Under the pieces are notes generated by a model. It made no database searches and was not told the DNA's origin. It was given only the letters and a program-made list of their open reading frames with translations. The position numbers were made by a program, and so were the translations under genes. A DNA stretch of 16,116 nucleotides, taken from assembly GCA_016209155.1 (NCBI GenBank), contig JACQWU010000221.1, positions 1 to 16,116 on the forward strand. Reading direction: 5' to 3'. Below, one piece after another: positions 1-6,343 of the stretch (positions are counted from its first letter, which is position 1; every line of letters starts with the position of its first letter). The stretch is from Candidatus Desantisiibacteriota bacterium. Lineage in GTDB: Bacteria > JACRDZ01.

Positions 1-33
1 TCCTTTAATAATTTGAATATTAACTATAGGCAT
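1..33 (-). CDS. 4-oxalocrotonate tautomerase-like protein, N-terminus only
   Basis: Only the first 11 codons are in the window, reading MPIVNIQIIKG. This is the hallmark beginning of the 4-oxalocrotonate tautomerase superfamily: after Met removal, Pro-1 is the catalytic base, followed by the first beta strand. Family members are small (about 60-80 aa) and isomerise enol/keto acids, though many have unknown substrates. A strong AAAAGGAG ribosome site at 40-47 lies 6 bases upstream of the ATG, and a near-consensus promoter lies just beyond it. The assignment rests on 11 residues, so the family is likely but the substrate is unknown. Confidence 0.6.
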   Translation of the reverse strand, partial: MPIVNIQIIKG

Positions 34-54
34 ATTTTTCTCCTTTTGGATAAG

Positions 55-83
55 ATTATATATGCAATATTATTTAAAAGCAA
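55..83 (-). promoter_or_regulatory. sigma-70-type promoter for the tautomerase-like gene
   Basis: On the minus strand there is a -35 box TTGCTT (78-83, 4 of 6 consensus), a 17-base spacer, and a perfect -10 box TATAAT (55-60). The predicted start is near position 48, giving a leader of about 15 bases that consists mainly of the ribosome site at 40-47. This would make the gene independent of the cytochrome operon upstream. Confidence 0.5.
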
Positions 84-377
84 ATGTGCTTATAACATTT
101 TATTTTTAAAATTACCTTGATTTTTATTTTAATTAGTGTTAGAAATGTAACATAATATATTGGAAATTAAATTTATAAATTTTACCCCTGCCATGTCCGT
201 GATAGAGTAATTTTTTTGAGCCAACATTATTTAAAAGGAAGCCTGAATTTATATATGGCTTGCAAACCTTCTTCTAGAGAAGGACGTGAAAAATATATAT
301 GAAGGCATCCACCTGTCGAAGGGCAGGTTCAAAAGTTATTACCTCACACGGCATTACGGCGGGGGTTAATTTTTTGC
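84..377. other. intergenic region without a recognisable gene
   Basis: I see no convincing coding sequence here. It contains two short inverted repeats: CCTTCT/AGAAGG with a 5-base loop (267-283) and ACCTG/CAGGT with an 8-base loop (311-328). Either could help end the cytochrome transcript arriving from the right, but neither is followed by a convincing U tract, so I do not call a terminator. Confidence 0.4.
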
Positions 378-2123
378 TCACTTCATAATAACTATTTCCA
401 CCGTACGGGATTTACCGCCCAGCGAACTGTCATTAACCGTTAATTCAAATAGATATTTTCCTGGGAATACTGGAATAAACGAAGGATTCTTCGAACCCGC
501 ATCGTCAAATGCAATATCAGCAGGACCTTCCTTCTGTATCCATTTGTATGTAAGACCATCATTATATGGATAAGTGGAATCATTCGGATCAAAACTTTTA
601 TCACCGTTGAGAACAAAAGTTGAATCCAGATAACCGGCTAAAGCATCTCCCGCGTTTGATACCGGAGCAAGATTACCCCATAAATCCGTTAAACGCATAG
701 TTGCGATATAATTATCCGTCTGATTTTGAGCGTTCCATTTATTTAATGAATTATCTCTTATTGTATGACAATTACCGTTCATACATGAATTCGGTCTGGA
801 ATTTCCGATTAAATTATTCTCAACCGGATATAAAATATTAAAACTGTGATTTGCCAGGTCACCGGTAGCCGCGGAAGCACCCGTAAACGGCATATGACAG
901 GAAACGCATTTACTTCCGCTTTCACTATGTTTTGTATGCCCGGAAACATTCCCATCCACTGTAATTCCGGAAATTTTATTTTTTGAATTAATACTCACTG
1001 AATGGCATGTCTTATTCAAACATACAGAGTTATCATCTATATTATTTTTTAAACTATGCGCAAAATTCCCATTGTGAGGGTCGTGACAGGTAAAACATGT
1101 AAGTCCGGCCTTTGCATGTGCGCTCACTGCAAACTCCGATGCCTGCGCATGATTAGATCTCTTTGAGAGGGAATAATCAGACCAATTATCTGTATTATCA
1201 ACCGCAAAAAACTTCTCCAGATTTTCGCCCGGCTTAAACGAAGCCCCCGTTAAATCATTATAGGCAAAAGCATAAGTTCCATCCGGAACACTTCTCCCTC
1301 GCATATGACAGCGTGCGCAGATATCATTCGCTCGCGGGAAAGTAAGCTTTTCGGGATTTATTATTGTATCCGGTGCACCTCCGGCGGCAACATGTTTTAA
1401 CCCTGAACCGTGACAAGATTCACATCCCACATTAAATTCCTTATAAACTGTTGTATAATCGCCGGAATCATTTTTACCCGCATACACTAAACCGGTTGTG
1501 TGACATCCTGAACAATTTTTTTCCCAGGAAGCATTCCCATCCGGAGTACGCGGAGTTTTTCCGCTAAACCACACACTTGAATCATAAAAAAACCAGGAAT
1601 TGGTTCTTTTAACATACTGAATAGGTAAAACAAAAATCAGATTATTTAATTTTGTAAGGAAAAGCTGTTTCCATGCGCTTCCACCAATGATATAGGAGAC
1701 CGGATAAATTTTATCTTTAATATCCACATTATATTCACCTGAAATATATGATAAAGCAGGAGCAACACGCGAGTACCAGTAATCTCTAAAGACAGAATCA
1801 TTTACAGGAATATTTGTACTGTCACCCAATACAATTCCCTGCTTAAAGTCATTTATTCCGTTAAAATCACTATCAGAAATAATACTGTTATCATCCTCAG
1901 GTTTTTTGATAAACGAAGCATGAAGACTTTCTTTCCAGCGATTATATACATTAAGATGGCAATCCCTGCAGCTTTCGGAACCTGAATATTCTTTTGCAGG
2001 ATCGGGGAATACTATTGTTGTCTTTTTTTCTTCTTCCTTTTTTTTATCCTGGGGACTGGTGGTACATGCAAGCGCTAAACCATATATAATAATTCCAATA
2101 ACAAACAAAATTTTTCTATTCAT
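378..2123 (-). CDS. eight-haem cytochrome c lipoprotein with C-terminal PKD-like domain
   Basis: A 581-aa exported electron-transfer protein. The N-terminus has a hydrophobic segment ending in ALAC with the possible lipidation Cys at residue 20, followed by a charged Lys/Glu-rich tether, so it probably sits on the periplasmic side of a membrane. Six standard CxxCH haem sites start at Cys 52, 204, 234, 269, 343 and 406. Two spaced CX4CH sites start at Cys 368 and 447, giving up to eight haems. The pattern resembles cytochrome c-554/nitrite-reductase-like multihaem proteins. Residues about 485-581 (rich in Asn, Asp and Gly, with a YKWIQ segment and a terminal VEIVI strand) resemble a PKD/REJ-type beta-sandwich, which may bind a partner or the cell surface. 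The start codon overlaps the preceding gene's stop (ATGA), indicating translational coupling. The redox partner is unknown. Confidence 0.85.
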   Translation of the reverse strand: MNRKILFVIGIIIYGLALACTTSPQDKKKEEEKKTTIVFPDPAKEYSGSESCRDCHLNVYNRWKESLHASFIKKPEDDNSIISDSDFNGINDFKQGIVLGDSTNIPVNDSVFRDYWYSRVAPALSYISGEYNVDIKDKIYPVSYIIGGSAWKQLFLTKLNNLIFVLPIQYVKRTNSWFFYDSSVWFSGKTPRTPDGNASWEKNCSGCHTTGLVYAGKNDSGDYTTVYKEFNVGCESCHGSGLKHVAAGGAPDTIINPEKLTFPRANDICARCHMRGRSVPDGTYAFAYNDLTGASFKPGENLEKFFAVDNTDNWSDYSLSKRSNHAQASEFAVSAHAKAGLTCFTCHDPHNGNFAHSLKNNIDDNSVCLNKTCHSVSINSKNKISGITVDGNVSGHTKHSESGSKCVSCHMPFTGASAATGDLANHSFNILYPVENNLIGNSRPNSCMNGNCHTIRDNSLNKWNAQNQTDNYIATMRLTDLWGNLAPVSNAGDALAGYLDSTFVLNGDKSFDPNDSTYPYNDGLTYKWIQKEGPADIAFDDAGSKNPSFIPVFPGKYLFELTVNDSSLGGKSRTVEIVIMK

Positions 2124-2560
2124 GTTTTCCCCTCTTTTTCATTTTTTTTCCCTGCTTCTAAATCTTCACCGGTTTTTTCCAATCCCTGATCTTTTTTTGT
2201 TTCGCAATTAACTTTCTTTTTAGGCAAATTTCCTACAACAATAGTAAGATCGCCAATCTGGATTTTCTGCGCATCTTTACTTTTGTTAGCGGAATCAGGA
2301 ATAGGTGATTTATGCATTGACATCATTAATCTTGCCATATCTTCAGAATATTCTACTTTTGAAACTTTTTTAAAAGTACTTTTATCATACCAGTCATGCA
2401 ATTCCTGTTCGGTCATTTCTTTCTTTTTTTTACCGGAAGAATGTTTCCTGTCATACATTAATTTCTTAGCATATCGAAAAAAAGCCAAAAAAAGGACCAC
2501 TTTAATATTAAGATAAATAAAAAAACCTATTGTATAAATCAATACCGACTCTTTTTCCAT
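2120..2560 (-). CDS. small membrane-anchored protein, function unknown
   Basis: A 146-aa protein that I do not recognise. Residues about 7-28 form one hydrophobic membrane segment (IYTIGFFIYLNIKVVLFLAF). It is followed by RYAKK and a Lys-rich stretch, so by the positive-inside rule the bulk of the protein is probably cytoplasmic. The middle contains a predicted helical segment with Glu-Leu-His-Asp-Trp-Tyr, then a short strand-like GDLTIVVGNLP, and the C-terminus is highly charged (Lys/Glu). It overlaps the cytochrome gene by ATGA and follows the ATPase pair, so it is likely in the same operon. It may be a membrane anchor or a client for the upstream ATPases; that is inference from context. 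The likely ribosome site (AGGA) lies in the 3' arm of a 12-bp inverted repeat. Confidence 0.65.
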   Translation of the reverse strand: MEKESVLIYTIGFFIYLNIKVVLFLAFFRYAKKLMYDRKHSSGKKKKEMTEQELHDWYDKSTFKKVSKVEYSEDMARLMMSMHKSPIPDSANKSKDAQKIQIGDLTIVVGNLPKKKVNCETKKDQGLEKTGEDLEAGKKNEKEGKT

Positions 2561-2567
2561 TATATTG

Positions 2568-2624
2568 GTCCTGATTATAATATCTTCTTAAACAAATCCT
2601 CCCATAAAATAATATAATCAGGAC
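2568..2624 (-). promoter_or_regulatory. 12-bp perfect inverted repeat covering a likely ribosome site
   Basis: GTCCTGATTATA (2568-2579) and TATAATCAGGAC (2613-2624) are perfect reverse complements separated by 33 bases. Read on the minus strand, the 3' arm contains AGGA about 8 bases before the start of the 146-aa gene, so folding would hide the ribosome site. On the plus strand the right arm is followed by a T run, which would look like a terminator, but no plus-strand gene precedes it. Confidence 0.5.
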
Positions 2625-2680
2625 ATTTTTTTGATTATATCATCTTTTATCTGGAAGTGCCAAAAATTGCAGCTTCACGG

Positions 2681-3667
2681 CTAAAACAGATAATCCGCAA
2701 CTTTTTTTAATTTTTCCACTCCTAAAATTTCATTTTCAAATCTCGGGACTAAAGCTCTTACATCCGGAAATGATTGAAAAATTTCGTCTAAATATTTTGA
2801 TTGTGAATTAATTCTATTTATAACAAATTCATGCGTAAAATTTTTTGTAACATTCTTATCAATAAGCCCGTTAACAACAACACCGCCTATTGGTATCCCG
2901 AAATCCTGAAACCATCCGATAAATCTTTTAATAACCGCAATAGGTAACGCTTCAGGCAAAGTGGCAAAAAAGAAAGCTGTTTTTTGTTTATCTGTTAATA
3001 ATTTATGAACTCTGTCAATCCGTCCTTTGAAATTCATAAGATAATCAAGCAAAGGATCCTTTTCATCGGTTTTTGATACAGATAATTTTTTCCGTAAATT
3101 TGTTGACTCTTCCCTGCTTGACAATATTTTCTCTACCCACAAAGTATAAACTTTTGACATACCTAATAATTTACGCGCATTAGCCGCCGGAGCAGTATCA
3201 AAAACATACACATCATATTTATCTTCAAACATCAGATCAACCATCTGCTCAAACATGGCTGATTCCTCAAAAGCCGGATTCATAGTTGCTGTTTCAATAA
3301 ACTCATTAGTCTTCTGACTTGAAATATCGGCAAACTTTAAAAACCATCCAATTTTTTCTTTTATTTCTATTTTCTTTTTTACAATAGTCTCTTTTGTATC
3401 AATTTCCAATGAAAAAAGCCTGGTATCTTTAACAGCTGTTTCCTTACCGAATACATTTTGACATAAAAGACCGCTCAAACTATGAACCGGATTAGTTGAA
3501 ACAAGTAGAGTCTTTTTACCTTTTTCCGACAGCCGTAAAGCAGTTGCGGCGGCTAAAACAGTCTTCCCCACACCGCCCTTACCGCCATAGAAAATATATT
3601 TAAGCTGATTTTTGGACATAAAAAAATCATTCATATTTTCTTTAATAAGTTCATGCTTCTCCGGCAT
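2681..3667 (-). CDS. ArsA/Get3-like ATPase with altered switch I (paralogue 1)
   Basis: A 328-aa P-loop ATPase of the SIMIBI class, ArsA/Get3 family. The deviant Walker A reads GGKGGVGKT (residues 28-36). The switch I region reads STNPVHSLS where Get3 and ArsA have STDPAHxLS, so the catalytic Asp is Asn here (AAT codon). The switch II/A-loop region reads DTAPAANARKLL instead of the usual DTAPTGHTLR. Family members work as dimers that couple ATP hydrolysis to anion export or tail-anchored protein delivery. I see no CxxC zinc motif as in Get3. The Asn substitution suggests weak or absent hydrolysis, so it may pair with the other ATPase encoded 18 bases upstream. The start ATG at 3667 is preceded by GAGGA. 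The true client is unknown. Confidence 0.8.
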   Translation of the reverse strand: MPEKHELIKENMNDFFMSKNQLKYIFYGGKGGVGKTVLAAATALRLSEKGKKTLLVSTNPVHSLSGLLCQNVFGKETAVKDTRLFSLEIDTKETIVKKKIEIKEKIGWFLKFADISSQKTNEFIETATMNPAFEESAMFEQMVDLMFEDKYDVYVFDTAPAANARKLLGMSKVYTLWVEKILSSREESTNLRKKLSVSKTDEKDPLLDYLMNFKGRIDRVHKLLTDKQKTAFFFATLPEALPIAVIKRFIGWFQDFGIPIGGVVVNGLIDKNVTKNFTHEFVINRINSQSKYLDEIFQSFPDVRALVPRFENEILGVEKLKKVADYLF

Positions 3668-3685
3668 ATAATCCTCTATAAAAAA

Positions 3686-4663
3686 TCAAAAGTCCCCAAA
3701 CATTTTTTGAGCTACTTTTTCTATCATATCAAGTCCCGTAATATCCTGTTCAAATTCCGGAACAAAACCCATAATTTGATCACAAAAAACAGTTCTTATC
3801 TTATTAAGCGGCTCCTGCTGGCTGATAATACGGTTCCTTAAATAATCCGGAATATTTTGAGTAAGGAATTCTGAAGGAATAACCCGGTTAACAACATATC
3901 CGGAGATTGGGACCCCAAATTTAGAAAAAAGCTCTTTAGCCTTAATCGTATCAAAAATAGTCATTTCCTCAGGCGTTAAAACAAAAAAGAATCCTGTCTT
4001 TTCCTTATCGGTAAAAATACTTGAAGAAAGATTAATACGCTTTTTAATATCTAAAAGTTCATTTAATATTTCATCCTCTTCGCTCGATTTTTCATTTCGC
4101 ATTTTTGCGACAACCGCATCATATTTATGCATTTCAGTCCGCAAATCAGTAATTTTATTTATCCACTCATCATATATCGACGTCATAGATAAATAATAAA
4201 GAGCATGCCCCAGAGGAACAAGATCATAGATATAATAATCATAATCCCCTTTAAATACAATATCCACAACCGCATCAAATATAGCGCTTTCTTCCATTGC
4301 CGGTTCTGCTGATGCCGCTTTAATATAAGTTTCAACCTCCTCCGGCACTTTCTCAAGCCCGTAACGATCAAGAATTTTCTGCTTTATCTCTTTTTGATAT
4401 TGCTTTATCCTCTCATCAGCATCAATTTCCTGAGCAAATAAATTGGGCATTATTTCTGTTGCCCCTTTGCCAAAAATATTTTTCTTAAAAATATCGCTTA
4501 AAGATGCCTGCGGATCAACAGAAAAAACAAGTACCTTATATCCCTTTTTCGCCAGATAATATCCGCATGCCGCAGAAAAGGTAGTTTTCCCCAATCCGCC
4601 TTTTCCACCAAACATAATATATTTAGTCTTTGATTTTATATTCAGCAATTCTTTTAAATTCAT
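3686..4663 (-). CDS. ArsA/Get3-like ATPase (paralogue 2)
   Basis: A protein of about 325 aa, homologous to the neighbouring ATPase along its whole length. It has the deviant Walker A GGKGGLGKTT near the N-terminus. Switch I reads SVDPQASLSD with the catalytic-type Asp retained, and the A-loop region reads DLVPLGHALYYL, so the TGH region is also altered. I chose the ATG at 4663 (MNLKELLNIK) because translation from the upstream ATG at 4696 would run through an AT-rich repeat; the ribosome site is weak either way. The gene lies between the 94-aa gene and paralogue 1 in one transcription unit. It is likely the catalytically competent member of a heterodimer (inference). The substrate or client is unknown. 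Confidence 0.8.
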   Translation of the reverse strand: MNLKELLNIKSKTKYIMFGGKGGLGKTTFSAACGYYLAKKGYKVLVFSVDPQASLSDIFKKNIFGKGATEIMPNLFAQEIDADERIKQYQKEIKQKILDRYGLEKVPEEVETYIKAASAEPAMEESAIFDAVVDIVFKGDYDYYIYDLVPLGHALYYLSMTSIYDEWINKITDLRTEMHKYDAVVAKMRNEKSSEEDEILNELLDIKKRINLSSSIFTDKEKTGFFFVLTPEEMTIFDTIKAKELFSKFGVPISGYVVNRVIPSEFLTQNIPDYLRNRIISQQEPLNKIRTVFCDQIMGFVPEFEQDITGLDMIEKVAQKMFGDF

Positions 4664-4673
4664 ATTCCTGCCC

Positions 4674-4707
4674 GAATTTGAAATTTGAAATCTCAAATTT
4701 GAAATTT
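4674..4707. repeat. AT-rich AAATTTGA repeat with hairpin
   Basis: A short run of AATTTGAAA-type units between the 94-aa gene and ATPase paralogue 2. It contains a perfect 8-bp inverted repeat, AAATTTGA (4681-4688) and TCAAATTT (4693-4700), with loop AATC. A related run occurs at 7781-7801 at the cas4-remnant/four-helix-bundle junction, suggesting an interspersed repeat family in this genome. Confidence 0.5.
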
Positions 4708-4709
4708 AT

Positions 4710-4994
4710 CTATGCAAGCGTATCAGTAAAATCTTTTTCCCTCAGCATTCTTCTTTTCCATGTTGATATTTGAGGAACAACATAAGGCAGAAGCCGCAGG
4801 GAATAATAGGGAGGTAAAATAGGTACTCCAAGCATATCACCCATTGTAATAAGAATAAACAGATGCTCCATACTGCCGCGTGTTTTCAAAGCAAAACGCG
4901 CAGTATCATGAGAAGCCATCCCATAAATAAATTCCTTAATATTCTTCCCAAAACTAAAACTTTTTTTTTCTTCTTTTTCATCTTTATCCGGCAT
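4710..4994 (-). CDS. 94-aa protein of unknown function, first gene of ATPase operon
   Basis: A small protein that I do not recognise. The N-terminus is charged (Asp/Glu/Lys-rich, about 15 residues). The core contains MASHDTARFALKTRG and a moderately hydrophobic stretch LFILITMGDMLGVPILPPYY, followed by a basic segment (KRRMLREKD). The hydrophobic part could be a membrane-associated helix or a buried helix; it is short for a confident membrane call. An AAGGAG ribosome site is 5 bases before the ATG and a good promoter sits just upstream. It is the first gene before two ArsA/Get3-like ATPases, so it may be a partner or adaptor of them (inference from position only). Confidence 0.7.
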   Translation of the reverse strand: MPDKDEKEEKKSFSFGKNIKEFIYGMASHDTARFALKTRGSMEHLFILITMGDMLGVPILPPYYSLRLLPYVVPQISTWKRRMLREKDFTDTLA

Positions 4995-5021
4995 ATCATC
5001 TCCTTATATAAATTGATTTGT

Positions 5022-5050
5022 ATTTAAACATGAAAAATCATGAAAGTCAA
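5022..5050 (-). promoter_or_regulatory. sigma-70-type promoter of the ATPase-cytochrome operon
   Basis: On the minus strand there is a -35 box TTGACT (5045-5050, 5 of 6), a 17-base spacer, and a -10 box TTAAAT (5022-5027, 4 of 6), followed by AAGGAG and the start of the 94-aa gene. The spacer contains CATGA/TCATG, a small inverted repeat with a 4-base loop, placed where a repressor could bind. The operator role is speculative. Confidence 0.55.
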
Positions 5051-5170
5051 CGATATTTTAAGTAAAACTTTCTGCCTTTTCTCTTACAAATGGAAGGATT
5101 TTTGAAGATTCTATATTCCTAATCTATTATTGTTTTTTTTACTCTTTATTCTCAATTTTAAAACATTGTA

Positions 5171-5194
5171 TGGGCGGCTCCCTGTGGCCGCCCA
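5171..5194. repeat. GC-rich REP-like palindrome at the leader-distal end of the array
   Basis: TGGGCGGC (5171-5178) and GCCGCCCA (5187-5194) form a perfect 8-bp stem with an 8-base loop. It stands out in AT-rich DNA 3 bases beyond the last CRISPR repeat. It could help end the array transcript, but no U run follows directly. A related palindrome in the opposite sense lies between cas1 and cas2 (6322-6343), so it looks like an interspersed palindromic repeat. Confidence 0.6.
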
Positions 5195-5197
5195 TAT

Positions 5198-5828
5198 ATT
5201 TCAATCCACGCGCCCGCAAGGGGCGCGACAAGCGATCTAATTGTCAACCGCATCAAGCAAAAGTTTCAATCCACGCGCCCGCAAGGGGCGCGACCTGCGT
5301 CCACTGATCAGGACGACACAGGGGGGGGTTTCAATCCACGCGCCCGCAAGGGGCGCGACTCGTGTCCGCGTCCGAGCCTGCGTCCACTGATCAGGTTTCA
5401 ATCCACGCGCCCGCAAGGGGCGCGACCAATCCATCGTGTCCGCGTCCAATCCTGACCAGGTTTCAATCCACGCGCTCGCAAGCCCGCAAGGGGCGCGACA
5501 TGTAATAACCGCAATCGGAGAAAAACTTGAAAAGTTTCAATCCACGCGCCCGCAAGGGGCGCGACTCCATAAATCCATTGGAGTATTCATTGGTGTCCCT
5601 GGTTTCAATCCACGCGCCCGCAAGGGGCGCGACTGTATCGTACGTTAATTCTATCGAGGACCCAGGTTTCAATCCACGCGCCCGCAAGGGGCGCGACCAA
5701 AGTGGAAAGATAGGCACAGCTATTGGGTTCGTTTCAATCCACGCGCCCGCAAGGGGCGCGACATTCTCAATTTGAATTTTTTGTAAAATGTTACTTGTTT
5801 CAATCCACGCGCCCGCAAGGGGCGCGAC
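5198..5828 (-). CRISPR. type I-C-like CRISPR array, 10 repeats and 9 spacers
   Basis: Repeats are 32 bases, on the plus strand starting GTTTCAATCC and ending GGGGCGCGAC; the transcribed minus strand starts GTCGCGCC and ends GGATTGAAAC, the classic I-C form. The RNA hairpin has a 7-bp stem (CGCGCCC/GGGCGCG) and a 5-base loop. Repeats start at 5198, 5263, 5328, 5395, 5460, 5534, 5602, 5666, 5731 and 5797. Spacers are 32-36 bases. The leader and cas2 are on the right, so the newest spacer is at 5763-5796 and the oldest at 5230-5262. The leader-distal repeat at 5198 has one terminal substitution, as expected for the old end. The repeat at 5460 is 40 bases because of an insertion. Spacers 2, 3 and 4 counted from the left share sequence. 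Confidence 0.98.
5460..5499 (-). repeat. aberrant CRISPR repeat with 8-bp internal duplication
   Basis: This repeat is 40 bases instead of 32. After the common first 16 bases it reads TCGCAAGC and then CCGCAAGGGGCGCGAC, so an 8-base unit of the loop/stem region is present twice, once diverged. The duplication splits the 7-bp stem: the outer 5 bp can still pair, but the inner part would bulge or refold. Confidence 0.9.
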
Positions 5829-6015
5829 TGTCTAAATAAAAAATCCTTTAAAATCAATATGTTATATATGCATTTTTGCGAAAGTATTTCAACTAATATA
5901 TCTAATATAGAGCAATAAAATTTGAACCTTATAAAAATCTTTATTTCAAAAGAGAATACCCTTATTGCGAACATCCTAAGGGAATGCATCCTAACTTAGG
6001 GTTCGCACTGAGGTT
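5829..6015 (-). promoter_or_regulatory. CRISPR leader
   Basis: AT-rich stretch between cas2 and the first (newest) repeat, where the I-C leader is expected. A possible promoter reads TTGAAA (5887-5892), an 18-base gap, and TATATA (5863-5868), with a start about 25-30 bases before the first repeat; the -10 match is only moderate. The cas2-proximal end carries a conserved-looking inverted repeat at 5966-6007. No gene is visible in it. Confidence 0.75.
5966..6007. repeat. inverted repeat at the cas2-proximal end of the leader
   Basis: TGCGAAC (5966-5972) and GTTCGCA (6001-6007) are perfect reverse complements. Inside them CCTAAG (5975-5980) and CTTAGG (5995-6000) also pair, giving a 13-bp arm with a 2-base bulge. 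From memory, many I-C leaders carry a similar GTGCGAACC...GGTTCGC element after cas2. It could be a protein-binding site or an RNA hairpin. Confidence 0.6.
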
Positions 6016-6306
6016 TTATACAATTAATGGCCCCTCCAAATCCACTATACTTTTTGCTCCAATATGTTCTACTTTTCTTTTCCAATTTGACCCGAGAAAA
6101 TAAAATCTCAAACTGTCTTTTTCTTCATCTATTTCATCTATCAATTTTTGCCGCAATACCGCCCATTGTGTTGGGTCAATATTACATTCAAATACTGAAT
6201 ACTGAACCCGCTGTCCGTAATTTAAACAAATTTTTGCTACATGACGCAAGCGTTTTGCACCGCCGGGGTCAGATGTCATAACATCATAACTTACAAGAAC
6301 AAGCAT
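6016..6306 (-). CDS. cas2: CRISPR adaptation protein Cas2
   Basis: A 96-aa protein with the typical I-C Cas2 sequence: N-terminal strand MLVLVSYDV with the conserved Asp at residue 8, GGAKRLRHVAKICLNYGQRVQYSVFEC in the middle (quoted positions about 15-41), and a C-terminal LRFYFLG...VEHIGAK. Cas2 forms the dimer that bridges two Cas1 dimers in the spacer integrase. I chose the ATG at 6306 because AGGAG lies 6 bases before it; the in-frame ATG at 6312 directly abuts AGGAG. The reading frame is open further upstream through a GC-rich palindrome, but those codons look non-native. Confidence 0.95.
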   Translation of the reverse strand: MLVLVSYDVMTSDPGGAKRLRHVAKICLNYGQRVQYSVFECNIDPTQWAVLRQKLIDEIDEEKDSLRFYFLGSNWKRKVEHIGAKSIVDLEGPLIV

Positions 6307-6321
6307 GTTCATCTCCTTTTT

Positions 6322-6343
6322 GGGCAGCCACGGGGAGCTGCCC
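6322..6343. repeat. GC-rich REP-like palindrome between cas1 and cas2
   Basis: GGGCAGC (6322-6328) and GCTGCCC (6337-6343) form a 7-bp stem with loop CACGGGGA. It lies between the cas1 stop (TAG at 6344-6346) and the cas2 ribosome site. Its stem and loop are related to the palindrome at 5171-5194 but in opposite sense (loops CACGGGGA and CACAGGGA). Confidence 0.6.

Noticed and set aside
69-237. 12-bp direct repeat ATTATTTAAAAG at 69-80 and 226-237
   Set aside because: Low-complexity AT-rich sequence; plausible by chance and not tied to any feature.
267-328. Possible terminators after the cytochrome gene
   Set aside because: Stems are 5-6 bp and no U tract follows on the transcribed strand.
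5198-5828. Self-targeting spacers against genes in this window
   Set aside because: By eye I found no spacer matching the surrounding sequence; matches elsewhere in the genome cannot be assessed.
5237-5989. Several open frames across the CRISPR array with repeated RPLRARGLK or FNPRARKGRD peptides
   Set aside because: They are translations of the CRISPR repeats, not genes; the periodic peptides follow the repeat spacing.
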